Part shown: one piece after another, positions 48,525 to 59,478 of the stretch
How positions within the stretch are numbered: position 1 is the first letter of the stretch
Layout: every line of letters starts with the position of its first letter
NCBI GenBank assembly: GCA_037176905.1
Contig: JBBBWG010017556.1
Location: forward strand, 9,500-68,977
Direction: 5' to 3'
DNA: 59,478 nt
Source: Azolla pinnata
Taxonomy: Eukaryota > Streptophyta > Polypodiopsida > Salviniales > Salviniaceae
The notes under the pieces: generated by a model
Told to the model about the DNA's origin: nothing
What the model saw: only the letters and a program-made list of their open reading frames with translations
Database searches by the model: none
Program-made: the position numbers and the translations under genes

Positions 48525-48850
48525 GATTACTAGGTACACATCTCACTGTTGTATCTTTTGTCTGTGAGCCAGTTTTAGTCTTAAAATACATTAATATATC
48601 TCTTTTTTTTTCTTGTTTCTCTCTCTCACTTTTACATTATTGGGTACACATCTCACTGTTGTATCTAATGTCTATGGGCCAATTTTGGTATTAAAACACA
48701 TTAATATATATCTTTTTTTTTTTCTTGTATCTCTCACACTTTCAGATTATTGGGCACACATCTCACTGTTGTATCTTTTGTCTCATGGACTAGTTTTGGT
48801 CTTAAAAAGACGTTAATATATCTTTCTTTCTTTCTTGAATTCTTTCTTTC
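48525..48850. repeat. Tandem repeat family A, locus 2
   Basis: Three units of about 100 bp with ACACATCTCACTGTTGTATC, TTTTGTCTCATGG and AACACATTAATATATATCTTT. This is the reverse complement of the family at 15450-15695. Each unit ends in a variable T/CT-rich tract. Confidence 0.9.
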
Positions 48851-49135
48851 GTTTTCTCTCCTACTCTCTTCCTCGAAAATACAAGCACAAGGGCCTCGAT
48901 CTGGCCAGAATCGAGCACACGTCCACAGTGGCGGCAACGTAGACGAGGCGCCATAACGTGCGAAAGACCAATCAACGGAGGCGGCGATCCGCGCCCCTGT
49001 GTGCGAAGCCCAGAGAGGCCCCAGTCTTCTTCGCTTTCGGCATTTTCGATTTTACGCGTCACCAATCCTTGAATGGATGGCCACAAAAATCATGCACAAT
49101 TGAAACACGAACTGATCCCCTGCACTGCACTGAGA

Positions 49136-49180
49136 AAGAGAGAGAGAGAGAGAGAGAGACACACACACACACACACACAT
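49136..49180. repeat. GA/CA microsatellite
   Basis: (GA)n running directly into (CA)n. Confidence 0.9.
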
Positions 49181-50269
49181 ACACCATAAAAACCACAGTC
49201 ACATTCACAATTGCTTTTGTATATTATACAAGAGTATGTGATTCATACCGACTTGCGACTATTGCAGGTCACTACTACATGGGATGTCGATATGCATGTA
49301 TGTAGGTATGTATGTAGGTATGTATGTGCATGTGACACAAATACAAGTCGATCGGAGCCGAACTTAATCGTGCCACGTAATGTTTGTTGGGTTTTTGGTT
49401 CGTTAGGCATTTCCAGGCTAATGAACAGATGTTCTTCGCATTAATAAATCCTAGTCGCAAACGAGAATCTTAATCTTTTGTCGTCCTCGTCTTTGTTTCG
49501 CTCGCCTAACCCTCCAGAGATCCTCCCCCCAACTCCTTGTCATTCCTTCTTTTTTTTTTCGTTCCTTGTCGGGGAAGAAATTAACTTTCGAATTCGATCA
49601 AGATGATGGCTTCGACAATACTGATTTAGAGGGATCTGTGGAGTCGGATAATGGTCCACATTAGCATCTCCTTTACATCCATAACTCGTCTTCCTCATTA
49701 AAATAATATTCAGTGGTTTACTTTTAGAGTACGATTCGACACATGGCATGCCTGTTGGACAGTGTTCTAAATGGTTGGAGTTACAATCTATTCTAACTGC
49801 TTGATTACATGCTATTTATTGATCGAACAGTTTGAATCCACTGCATCCAGATTGGACGAATTTGGAGCCTACTATTCCCCGAGACGACTTCCACAATGTA
49901 TCCGTGATCTCGTCTACACGTATGGAGCGATATTCGTTCCTTGCACTACGTAGAGTTTGTGTTCTGCTTTGATTTCTTCGCTTTGCCAACCCACAAGCCC
50001 ACCAGAGCATATGTTCCCCTTGGTTAGATTTGTTGCCGTAAAGCTCAAGGTGCAAGCTAGTCCAAAACAAGCTGAGTCAAGGAGAGCAAGGAAAACTCAT
50101 ATGTAGTAGAGACATTGAAGGAAGAGCTCTACCCTAAACCTCGCCTCACGAAACATCAATTTCTGCCAACCACCGACCAAGTGCAAGCCGTAATTAGTAG
50201 AGCAGGGTTTCCAACAAGCTTCTATGCGCACTGATTTTGACGAGAGATGTAGACGATAACCGCCTGGTT

Positions 50270-50440
50270 CTTACTTGGAATGGTTGTTTTATCAAGCTTC
50301 TCCAGCTAGATGTCCAAGTAGAGGATTCGGTTGTTATCGACGATCTTCAAAAACTTCTCTAACTAACTAGATGGCAAATAACCTTTCTCTGTGGTGATCT
50401 CAAGAAGAGTTTGTATGGGCTCAAGCAAGTAGTGGTGTTT
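50270..50440 (+). mobile_element. Probable decayed Ty1/copia fragment
   Basis: Near 50398-50433 the frame reads DLKKSLYGLKQV, very close to the K[KR]SLYGLKQ signature of copia reverse transcriptase. Upstream in-frame pieces (LDVQVEDSVVIDDL) are only vaguely similar and the frame breaks soon after. No LTRs, primer binding site or other domains were identified, so this is a relic at most. Confidence 0.45.
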
Positions 50441-51728
50441 GATAAATTTTAGGTTAGGTAAAAGAAGAATCACCCTTATTTTTTTACCAAATTATCTCTC
50501 AGTACTTCAAAATTGACCATACTACCATTTCCTTAAAAGACTCACACATTTAAAATAATTTAGAATCCATTCAGTTTTCCAAACACCCTTGCATGCTTCA
50601 AATTTACCAAGCCCGACGAAATACATACTCGATTACGATAAAATAAGTAAGAAGTTAAACCACTCGAATGGTGATTACCGTGTGGGGCTAATTCGGTCCG
50701 ACATGGCGACCACTGTGGCAAACTCGAACAACTACTCGCTACTTAGGCATCATTTTGATCCAAAGCTTAAATCTTGCTAGGCTGCCTCCTCAACGACGAG
50801 GAAGGAGAATGTGAGTTGTCAAACATCACTTGACATGAACGGCAACGAGTTGCTGTTTGCCAATCTGGATACCATTGTGTTCTATCCATTGCCCTCAATC
50901 TTTTGAGCAAGTATCGGCCCTAGCGCTAATCTTGACCTTATCGTAATCCTAACCCTAATCATAGCCCAAGCTTGTTAATAGCCCTAACCCTAGCTTTGCT
51001 CAAACCGGAACGAGCAGTCATTACGATCACGTTTCGAGAAGATATTCTCAAATTTTAAGGGTATCTCGATAAATATGTCGTGTATATTCAGGTGCACAAT
51101 TAGTTAGTTTATGAAGCGCCTTTTTATTTTGGCAGCGGCAATATGGTAGATTCTGGAACATAGAGGGGGCAGTCTCGTAAAATCTGCGAACTTCTAGCAC
51201 TAATACTTTTTCCCTAAGTTTCATTTTGGATCGAATCGAACAAGCTTCGATCAGAAACCACTGAACATATGCATTCAATGGAAAAACAAGCTGCTAACTT
51301 CTCCGTTGGAACGCCAGCGAGATTGCTGAGCTTCCGGCAACAGCCGAAGCCGGGATTTTGGCCGAGAACGGGCTTTGGATGCATGAATGCAATCGGCGAA
51401 CATCAGCGATGATACCGGCAGATTCGAACACGCGTGTGAACGCACGCAGCTCGGCACGGGGATCGGCCTCGATCGAGTGCTTTGAACATCTGAGATTCTC
51501 TCTAATCTCAAAGAGATTCCAGGGTTCTAGCAGCAAGAAAAAAAACCACTCTTAGATTTTTGTTTTTGTTTTAATGCCAGATGGCATGCATGGTATGCAT
51601 GCATGCATGCGTGCATGGATGCAAGTTTTAGTTATTTGCCGAAATGCCCCTGTTTTGTGCCCTCCCTGTTTTCTTCTGGTTTCCGTCGGGGAAGACTCGA
51701 CGCCGCCGCGCAGACACAGACCGACAGG
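50441..51728. other. Intergenic, no gene seen
   Basis: Unique sequence with scattered CCTAACCCTA motifs near 50945-50995. Promoter and leader of the following gene are expected near the right end; a GCATGCATGC run sits at 51590-51612. Confidence 0.5.
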
Positions 51729-54545
51729 ATGCTGCTGCGAGGATTTCGGCTTCGTAGAGCTCCGAATCCCCTCTTTGTATCCGCCTTCGCTCGCCCTAAT
51801 CCTCCTTGTCCCCCCTCTTCTTCCTCCCCTTCAGACACAGGCCTCCCTGGTAAGCTCAAACTTCCTTCTTTTGTGCTCACTTCATTCGCACAACGTTTCT
51901 TCCACGTCTTTTGGCCGCGCTTACCAAAAAATGTATGGCGCTGCGTGTGTGCATTTACCTCGATGCTTCTTCCATGCGTAAACGTGTGCTTCCTGTTTTT
52001 CTTTGACCGATTATCTGGCAAATCTGGAATTTTCATGCTTGTATAGCTTTTATGTAGATGCGTATGTATATTTGTACGAATCTGCCTTTTTTTTTCTATG
52101 TATTACGAGTCTGCCTATGTGTCATTGTGTGTGCATCTCTATCGATATATGTGATCATTGTGTGTGTATGTGCAAGTATGTGCATTTGTATATGTATCTA
52201 TATGAAATGCATATGTCTACATATATGTATCATTTGAATTCCGATGTGCTGCAAGTATGCATCCGCCACGATGTTGCATACATACATGTGTATCTTACAT
52301 GCGTGCATCCTCTTTTCTGAACTGATTACACCGTGGATGCATACATGCATATGTATACCTTCAATGTGTGTATCCTCTTCTTTGAGCTGATTATTTGCCA
52401 AATCTGGAAATGAGCATGCAATGTGCTATGTGTAAATATAGATATAATAGTATGCATTTCTATAGACACTATGTCATTGTGTATGCATGCCGCAAGTATG
52501 TGCAGATGTATATGTCTCTATATGGTATGTATATAACTATGTATTTGTATCACTAGGTATGACATGAAAGTTAGAAATGGAGTTGGGTTATCTATCTATA
52601 CTCTTCGCATTTGACGCTGAGTATGTTCTACATATGCAACCCTATGAAACTGCCAACATCTAGGACGTCTGATTCAACTGACTATTGCTCTGTTTTATCA
52701 TCTCTCTTAAAAATTTGAACTTTGATCAGGTTTACCATTCTACCCTTAGTATAATTGGATAAGGAGGTTCTATGAAGGTTTCCACATAAGTAGCCAAATC
52801 TTATTAGATGGATGAACGGAATGTTTATTCACTTCTACAAAAAAGCGGAAATTATTCAAATTTTGTTCGCAAATTCACACCATTTGAAACTTACATAAAG
52901 TGGAATCAGACCTTGAGATTGTTGGCGATGAGCCACTGTCACATTGTTCACTGGATACATTTGTAGAAAGTGGAATGACTGTGGTTTTGAATTGGATTCA
53001 TCGTGAGTTTAGATAAAAACTTGGGCAACATCTAAATAGAATGAAAAACGTTCAATTATAATAAAATAACAAGGTTACGCCAATAGTACTAGGAAGATTG
53101 ATATGGCAACATATTAGCAGATTCTGATTGAGTAGATATATTATGACACCTGGGTTAAGGGAACCTCCTGGTTCAATTAGAGAAAGATATATCTTGGGGA
53201 CCTTTCGATACTTAAGATCTTAGTAAGTTTTCTGGATCCTTGATAATCAACTCATAAAGAAGGAAAATTGTTAGTTTTTATCTTGCTAATCCTTGGTAAT
53301 TTTCTACATGGCAATGTTATAGCCTATAGATGTAACGTTGGAGGCAATGTAAAGGCTTCTTAAAATGTTTTAAAGGTAGATTAAGTGGGGAACCAGCTAT
53401 CTTAAACCCTAGACAAGGAATTGTGATGCATGGGAACACATGGTGCTCTAAGGAGTTGAATTAGATACCTCCATTATGTAGTTCTGAGGCATTGTTGAGA
53501 CTTTATTTGTGAATTAAGCTCTCTTCTTTGGATCTTTTCATCAATTAGTGAGGAATCACATATGATAATATTCAGAGTTACAGCATATTGATGGTACGCT
53601 ATGTTCACTTATTGTCCCTAGTTTAGGGGTGGTTGGTGTGGATAAGCTCTCTTAATCCATTCCTTTCTTTATCTTTTTTGGTATTGCATTGATTCTAAAT
53701 ATTATGAATAGACACTATCTGTGAAATCTTGTCTGGTTGGAGTTCGATTCTTCCTTTTTTCGATTGACATGATGCTGAAGCTGTTTTAGTTCATATAGGT
53801 ACCATGTATTGACATAGAGAGAAAAGTAACGAATATGCTTTCCATTGGTTTGACAGCAATACTAAATGGTGTGGAAAGAGAAGAAACGTACGTAAAGAAC
53901 TGCAAACGGATGCATGACAGAGCTTACGCTTGTGGACAAGTCAAAGCAGATTCAATTTTGAGCCGATTCTATCGATCTGAATATGATTTATTTTTGAATA
54001 GATCTCCAACTTATTCAACCAAAGCTAAACAAGGAGAAGAAGAATCACAAGTAACGGATCAAGGGCAAGAGAAAGAGAAATTCAAAACGTTTGAGGATTT
54101 TCAGCATGAAGAAATAGTGGGTCCAACTGTGGAGAGAGATATGTCTCCAGTGGCAGACGAGCTAAGAAAGACACACTTGGAAATAAGAGAGGTTATAAAT
54201 AAGTTCTCCAAATCGATCCTAGCTGTTGGAGTAGTTCACTTGATATGGGGAGGGATGATGTTTAGAGTTATCGATTCGTCTTTTAGCCATGCCTTGTTAA
54301 CGCAGGTGTGCTTGTCTTCGTTTGTGTTTTTTGGTTTATCTTACTATTCCAGGCAAACTCTTAAGCCACTTGAATTCTTCACAAAGCTCGAAGAGCGAAG
54401 CCGGCTTCGAATGATCACACTTTCCTTGCAAGTCACTAAGACATTTAGTGCCTTCTTCCAACGCAGTTATGGTATCAACTTGGCCTTGTCTTTGGCATTG
54501 ACTGCAAATTTGTTGGGTTGTATTAAGTTTTTCTTTTCATTTTAA
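51729..54545 (+). CDS. Uncharacterised membrane protein, possibly organellar
   Basis: I do not recognise this family. The main exon, open from about 53799 or 53818 to the stop at 54545, is well supported: even codon use over 240 residues, a segment RMHDRAYACGQVKADSILSRFYRSEYDLF, a Lys/Glu-rich charged middle and three hydrophobic segments (SILAVGVVHLIWGGMMF, LLTQVCLSSFVFFGL, INLALSLALTANLLGCI). A likely first exon, 51729-51849, encodes MLLRGFRLRRAPNPLFVSAF and a Pro/Ser stretch: Arg-rich and acid-free, like a mitochondrial or plastid targeting peptide. Its donor G|GTAAGC is phase 1 and fits an acceptor at 53816-53817 (CATAG|AG), giving LPERKVTNMLSIG and 282 aa. The acceptor at 53797-53798 is phase 0 and would need a different first exon. 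Translation could also start at the ATG at 53835. Confidence 0.6.
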
Positions 54546-56438
54546 TGAAAGAGAAAAGGAAGATATATCGACTTTTCTGTGCTAGAGAGAGAGAGAGAGA
54601 TTAATTGAGTAGCGTAAGCAGTAAGACATTTGATCAGAGTTGACTCGCGGAATAATCTCTGACGTTTTTTGGTCATCTATGGTGATAGATCACTGATGAT
54701 GAACTCTTGTATTTAAAAACATTGGGGTCTGTTGAATATAGTGCTCTGCTGGTTACGGGATAAAAATTTGGTTTCCCTATTTCGTTGCATCTATATAAGT
54801 GAAGCCTGCGTGCAATATATTTCAATTTTCTTGAGCAGATTGGATGCTAAAACTCAATTAATAGCGCTTTGTTGAGCAGTGAAATGTCAGCACTGACATG
54901 TCTCCGTGTTCTGATTTTGAGAGAAGTTACTAGATAATATATCCACGTATGGATTTTCATAAGCATTAATTGCTATAGCTCTCTCATTTTTCGGAGGAAT
55001 GGGATTAATCCCCTTGAAAGGTTGCATAAACAGGATTGTAGTTGCTTGTGCTGATTGTGTTGTGTTCATGTCAGGACTTTCAAGTTAGTTCCACATTTTG
55101 CAATTCTATGCTAAAATGGGTTATTAAGGGTCCAATGACAGGGAAGAAAGACTAAAGCTGGTGCTTGATTGGGCATCCATTGGCTTAATGGAAGTGTGAT
55201 GGTATTTGTAATCCAGTGTTTGGATGATATTGTTTGTAATTTAGGCGAGTTAGAATGGTATTTGATGCAAGCATGAACAATCTGCACAGTATGAGACACA
55301 TGTAATCACTCAATGTATGCTTGTTTTTTACATATTGATTCTTAAAGGTTGTCTTGAGTAATCGTTGGAGAGTTTTTGTACATACTCTGGCAATTTTCTT
55401 GTGCTCTCAGGGGCTATTGCAACTCTACCCGTGACGGTTTTGCTCCAAAACTCGTCTGCAATTTCAACAGAAACTAGTAGTGTTTCTGCTTTAATGGCAG
55501 GAATTAAAGATCTTGCCCTATTGCTGGTTGTGGCTTAGGTTGTTTTGCAGAGTGGCATGGACGGAGCTTGCAGAGAATCAGGTGAGTGAAATAAGGATAA
55601 GAAGATGGAAATGTGCAGTATATAGAGCTTTTTCTTGCTTTATCCTGTGCCTTCTTGCATCACCATCACCACCACCGTCACCATTTATGGTCTTCCTCAT
55701 GATGTCGTGCATCGAAGATGCCATGGCATCTCTCATTAGGGTTCAGGTTCAAAGACCCATTAAGGTTTCGTCCGGGACCAGAGATCCCACAGGAATCAGT
55801 CATATTTTCGGGATCACATGGATTGAATAGACCAGGAGAGGAAAACAGAGCGACAACATCCAAGAAGAAGGCTTTCAAACCACAAATGGCAGAACATTTG
55901 TACCAGCAGAGATAGACATGCATCACATGGAGAATCTCTCTGCAGAATTTACACAGTCTTGGAAACAAAACCAAAAGGTATGAATGGATTTTATATGAAT
56001 TTTATCCTCTTCTCAAAATGGAAGGCTCTTGACAAGGTGAATCCTGGATGTTTGATTTACCATCACGCGGAACATTTGTTTACTGTCAAAATAGGGTAGA
56101 TCCTCGGAACAGAGTTCGTTTCCTTCATCAGGAAGGAGGACCCCCGCAAAAGAGGAAAAAAATTTTACCAGAAAAAGAGTTCCAATATTCAGACATCTTT
56201 ATTTGGATGTGTAGTTTGCAGGGCAGGAAAACCTCAGAAACAGAAAAAACGTATTTAGGGCCTTGTAGATCATAAACTTCCGACCTCTTGAAGCCCACAA
56301 ATCTTTGCCTAGGTAACATTTTCCGCAATTAGCAATCTATCTGTACAATTTCTAGCTATATGTACTCTGATTCCCTCACAAGATTGAAATAAGAAAAGCC
56401 CTGGTTTTGATTTTGGAGTCTTGAATCTTGGATCCAAG
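54546..56438. other. Intergenic between convergent genes, no gene seen
   Basis: Mostly unique AT-rich sequence with a GA run (54584-54600) and a CACCATCACCACCACCGTCA run near 55660. The right end is probably the 3' UTR of the permease. No coding feature supported. Confidence 0.55.
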
Positions 56439-59354
56439 TCAGTAATGGGCTCGGAACGGAGTATAAGTCTTGAGATCGTTCACGATTCCCGCAATGGAAC
56501 CGACGGCGGCAGCCAGGGAAACAAGCAAACAGGCCGAGCTCAGAGTCTGTAGCCCTACCCATCTCGACGTCCATGGCTTGATTTGGTTCTGTGCTATGTA
56601 CATCGACATGGGGAAGTGCACGGTGAGAGGCCAAAAGGCAATGGCGCCCAGAAGCCCCAGGATGTCGTTGAAGAAGGGCAGCACCATCGACACTGTCGTT
56701 GTGGCGATGACGAAGAGGCTCCTCCACAGTATCCTGAACAAGCTGAGCCGGATCGGGCGCTCGAATGGGCTGGGAATCTTGTGCTCGTGGCTCAAGATCG
56801 AGTTGCTTGGCCATTTGCCGATGAACCAATCCTCGACAAATGCAAAGATCGGCTGCGCAAACACCTGCAGTTGTAGGAAAACGCCGAAATCGCAGGAGCT
56901 CTTTCAGGTTAATCTACAGCTTATTTTTGTTTTTGTTTTTTTTTTTTGGGTAATTAGCTGTAGAAGCTTGATGCAACACAGGCATGGCATGGTACAAAAC
57001 TTTGTTTTTTCTTCACCTGATAGGCGCCGATCAGGTGCACTGTGATGCAGGCATTTGCGAAATCCACGAGCCAGTAAGGGTTGTAGAAGCCGAAACCTGT
57101 CAGGAGGTTCCCTGGGGCCTCATCACCGAACGCAATGTAGCCCACACACCCCACTGACACATAGTAAAGAGTTGTGACCAGTATGCCCAAGGATGAGGCC
57201 CTCTTCATCGTCTTGTTCTCAGCAGGCGGCGATTTCAACGTGTCCTGCTCACAAATCCTTCACACATCAGGGCACAAGGGCATGTAAAAGGCAAAAAGAA
57301 GCGGAACAGGGGAAGCGCAGTTCGTAACACGACGCTTGAGATTCCAAGTTTTTACTTGAATTTCGATGAGAATCATCATGAACGAGTACGCGAATGCAAT
57401 GTTGCCTAAAGCCTGGAAAACGCTCCATATCTTCTGCGCCTTCGATATCACTCCAATGGCAACTCCCGTCAGCGACCCATGTGAATTCCCATTCTCTAGA
57501 AGCACAGTTTATGTTGAGTAATACAGTGAACCACTTCATGGTACAGAATGTTTGAAGCTGTTCTGTGGTGTAAATCTGGCTCTTTTAACGTACCAGTTGC
57601 TCTGCCGATGGATAATCCCAAGCCGATGGAAGAATAAGAGAAAGACATAATGGCAGCCACTATGGAGAGCCACCACAGCCTGTTGAAGTCGGGGATTTGG
57701 GAGAGCACGATCTGTATTGCCCCGAAGATGATCATGTAAACATTGGTCGATGGTTGGCATATCGCGTCATGGCCTCTCCGGTGGAAGCAGTCGGATCGAT
57801 TTATCGCCCTGCATCGTGGTTGGTCATCCGCAGCAATCGAACACCATAACCAGAAGGAAGCAAAGAATCGGCAGCTTTTAGAACAACAAAGGATCACCGG
57901 CAGGGGAGTGAAAAAAGAGCTTTTCCTCTTAAGCATGGATCTTACACCATGCTAATCGAAGCTGTGATCGTGTAGCCTATCGATGTCCCAACCAGCATTA
58001 TGTATTGCACAAATCCACAGAACCATACTTGATGTCCACCTACATGAATGGAACAGGATGTCCAGCAGAAAAACAACCCACAGCACAGCAGAGAAAGACA
58101 GCTGAATTTCGAGAGTCAATCCCTTGCATACATTGTTTGAGAAACTAGAGATGGGAAAACAGAGCTTTTTTTTTTAACCTAGGTTTGCTCTCACTGCATC
58201 CATGTAGGTATAATTCCTGCGCCCAGAGACAGGGTCTGGAGATCGGTAGCAATCCGCCAACAGCAGCGCCATGTACCAGGTGATGATGGCAAAGGCCAGC
58301 AAGATTGGGGGCCCGGCAATCCAACCGATCTGCGCCATGCTCCATGCCAATGACAATACACCAGAGCCAATAACTGCAGTTATCACGTGAGACGTTGCTG
58401 TCCACAAGTTCCCTTCAATGTAACAACAAAGGGGAGAAAACCCATTCTCAGGAGTACGTACCAAGTGGAAGCAGAGAAAAACACAACCGAGCCTTATGCT
58501 AAAAGATCAAACATATGGAAGGAAGGCATCCATTTCAGTAAACTATTAGAGGATCGGTCAGCAAATTCCAGAAACTGTCTGGAGGTGCGTGTATATAAGC
58601 TCTAAGGGCTCTCAAGTAAGTCTCCCAAGTTTGTCTCTCATGGGCAATTCCTGTTGTTTCATCGCCACCAAGGCAGCGAACCGGAGGCGATCAGATCATA
58701 TGGTAATCAAACAGGTGCTGATTGGGTTGTGACCAAAGTCAGCACTGGCAGGCAATCAAACAGTTGCTGATTGGGTTGTGATCAGATCGAATCAGCTCAC
58801 ACAGGTGATGATGGGTATGTGGGTTGTGATCAAAATCACAGGGGAAAATCAAACAGATGATGATGGGTTTGTGAATCAAATCAGCGGACCAGTGGCAGCG
58901 GGGCAATCAAAACAGGCGGGTTGCGGGTTAAAATCAGCAGGCTGGGCGCAATGGGTTTGCGGGGCAGGCAGACAACGATGGACCAATGTTGATCGATTCC
59001 AGCCAGGTAGCGAGCCAATCAATCACCATGTATAAACATAAAGCCAAAACAATATATAACTACTTCCATGTGGAGCAAGCTAAGCTCAGGGCTCTGATCG
59101 ATATATATATGTTCATTTTGTTAGTCTTTAAGCTCTAATGAAGGTGTGATCGGAGACGGGAATGTACCCGAGCGTTTGGTGTGGCCATCGTCATCGCGGC
59201 TGCGGGTGCGGATCAAGACAAATGGGCTCCCAATGTCCTTGCCAATCATCTCGATGGCGCAGCCCGCGCTCCTCACCGAGTCGTCCCTGTTCGTGGAGCA
59301 GTCCGATGCAGAGTCGACGTGGGCCAAGTTGTAGCTTGCCACATCTTGCCCCAT
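56439..59354 (-). CDS. AAP: Amino acid permease, AAP subfamily
   Basis: Proton-coupled amino acid importer of the AAAP/ATF family, expected at the plasma membrane. Seven exons: 59168-59354, 58179-58412, 57946-58039, 57594-57808, 57356-57495, 57017-57244 and 56439-56864, all in phase, giving 507 aa. Junctions rebuild TKRSG|NLWTATSHVITAVIGSG, ANLG|GHQVW, ISMV|AINRSDCFH, GRAT|ENGNSHGSLTG, EIQ|DTLKSPPAENKTM and GAYQ|VFAQPIFAFVE. Family blocks include VLSLAWSMAQIGW, RNYTYMDAVRANLG, LSQIPDF, MSFSYSSIGLGL, GYIAFGDEAPGNLLTGFGFY, PFFNDILGLLGAIAFWPLTV and the C-terminal SIAGIVNDLKTYTPF. About ten membrane helices are expected. The N-terminal 60 residues are longer and more divergent than usual and the DDDGHTKRSG linker is conserved. 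Start ATG at 59354 is the first in the open frame. Substrate preference cannot be read from sequence. Confidence 0.93.
58655..58970. repeat. Diverged ~45-bp repeats in permease intron 1
   Basis: Loose repeats around GCTGATTGGGTTGTGA, AATCAAACAG and GATGATGGGTTTGTG within intron 58413-59167. Confidence 0.65.
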
Positions 59355-59375
59355 TGTGCAAAATCTATGCTAAAA

Positions 59376-59478
59376 TATATATATATAGGTAGCTATGCAG
59401 GTATTTAATCTGTCTCTCTGTATGTATATATGCTAAATCTATCTATTTAATCTGTCTCTCTGTATGTATATATATGCT
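59376..59478. repeat. TA run and 28-bp direct repeat upstream of permease
   Basis: (TA)n at about 59375-59387 lies 20-35 bp upstream of the permease ATG and could be leader microsatellite or a TATA element. TTTAATCTGTCTCTCTGTAT plus GTATATAT then occurs twice, at about 59404 and 59446, at the window edge. Confidence 0.6.

Overview
This is nuclear DNA from a flowering plant. Every gene has GT-AG introns, the protein families are plant ones (alpha-expansin, WAV3-type RING/vWA ligase, MUR3-type GT47, plant lipoxygenase, AAP permease), and plant-type telomere motifs (TTTAGGG) are scattered through the non-coding DNA. Some exons are very GC-rich (GT47, 5' part of the lipoxygenase) while others are GC-poor, a pattern common in monocots; the species cannot be named from this window. 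One 100-N scaffold gap lies at 45490-45589.

Layout, left to right: a 5'-truncated alpha-expansin (+, 221-1905); a WAV3-like RING-H2/vWA E3 ligase (-, 3221-8596); a GT47 exostosin-family xyloglucan galactosyltransferase-like gene (-, 13432-16873); ESCRT-II subunit VPS22 (+, 22942-25043); a nine-exon lipoxygenase (-, 25769-31313); a nine-exon plastid-type aldo/keto reductase (-, 33212-39619); a three-exon F-box/MYND protein (-, 42633-45201); an uncharacterised two-exon membrane protein (+, 51729-54545, exon 1 uncertain); and a seven-exon amino acid permease (-, 56439-59354). All exon models were rebuilt by hand by requiring GT-AG borders, matching phases and family-consistent protein across each junction.

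These genes do not form one pathway or a recognisable cluster. Expansin and GT47 both concern the cell wall and the rest are housekeeping or metabolic, so this looks like ordinary plant gene neighbourhood and I see no convincing new multi-gene system. The striking property is the repeat load. Telomere-like arrays sit in or beside at least four genes, and one short run is translated as Pro-Asn repeats in a transit peptide. Private minisatellites fill introns of the expansin, RING, GT47 and lipoxygenase genes. Trinucleotide expansions are translated as poly-Asn, poly-Gln, poly-Gln/His and poly-Ser tracts in four proteins. One tandem repeat family occurs at two loci 33 kb apart in opposite orientation. 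Clear transposons are scarce: only a probable decayed copia fragment and a tRNA-like box B relic were seen.
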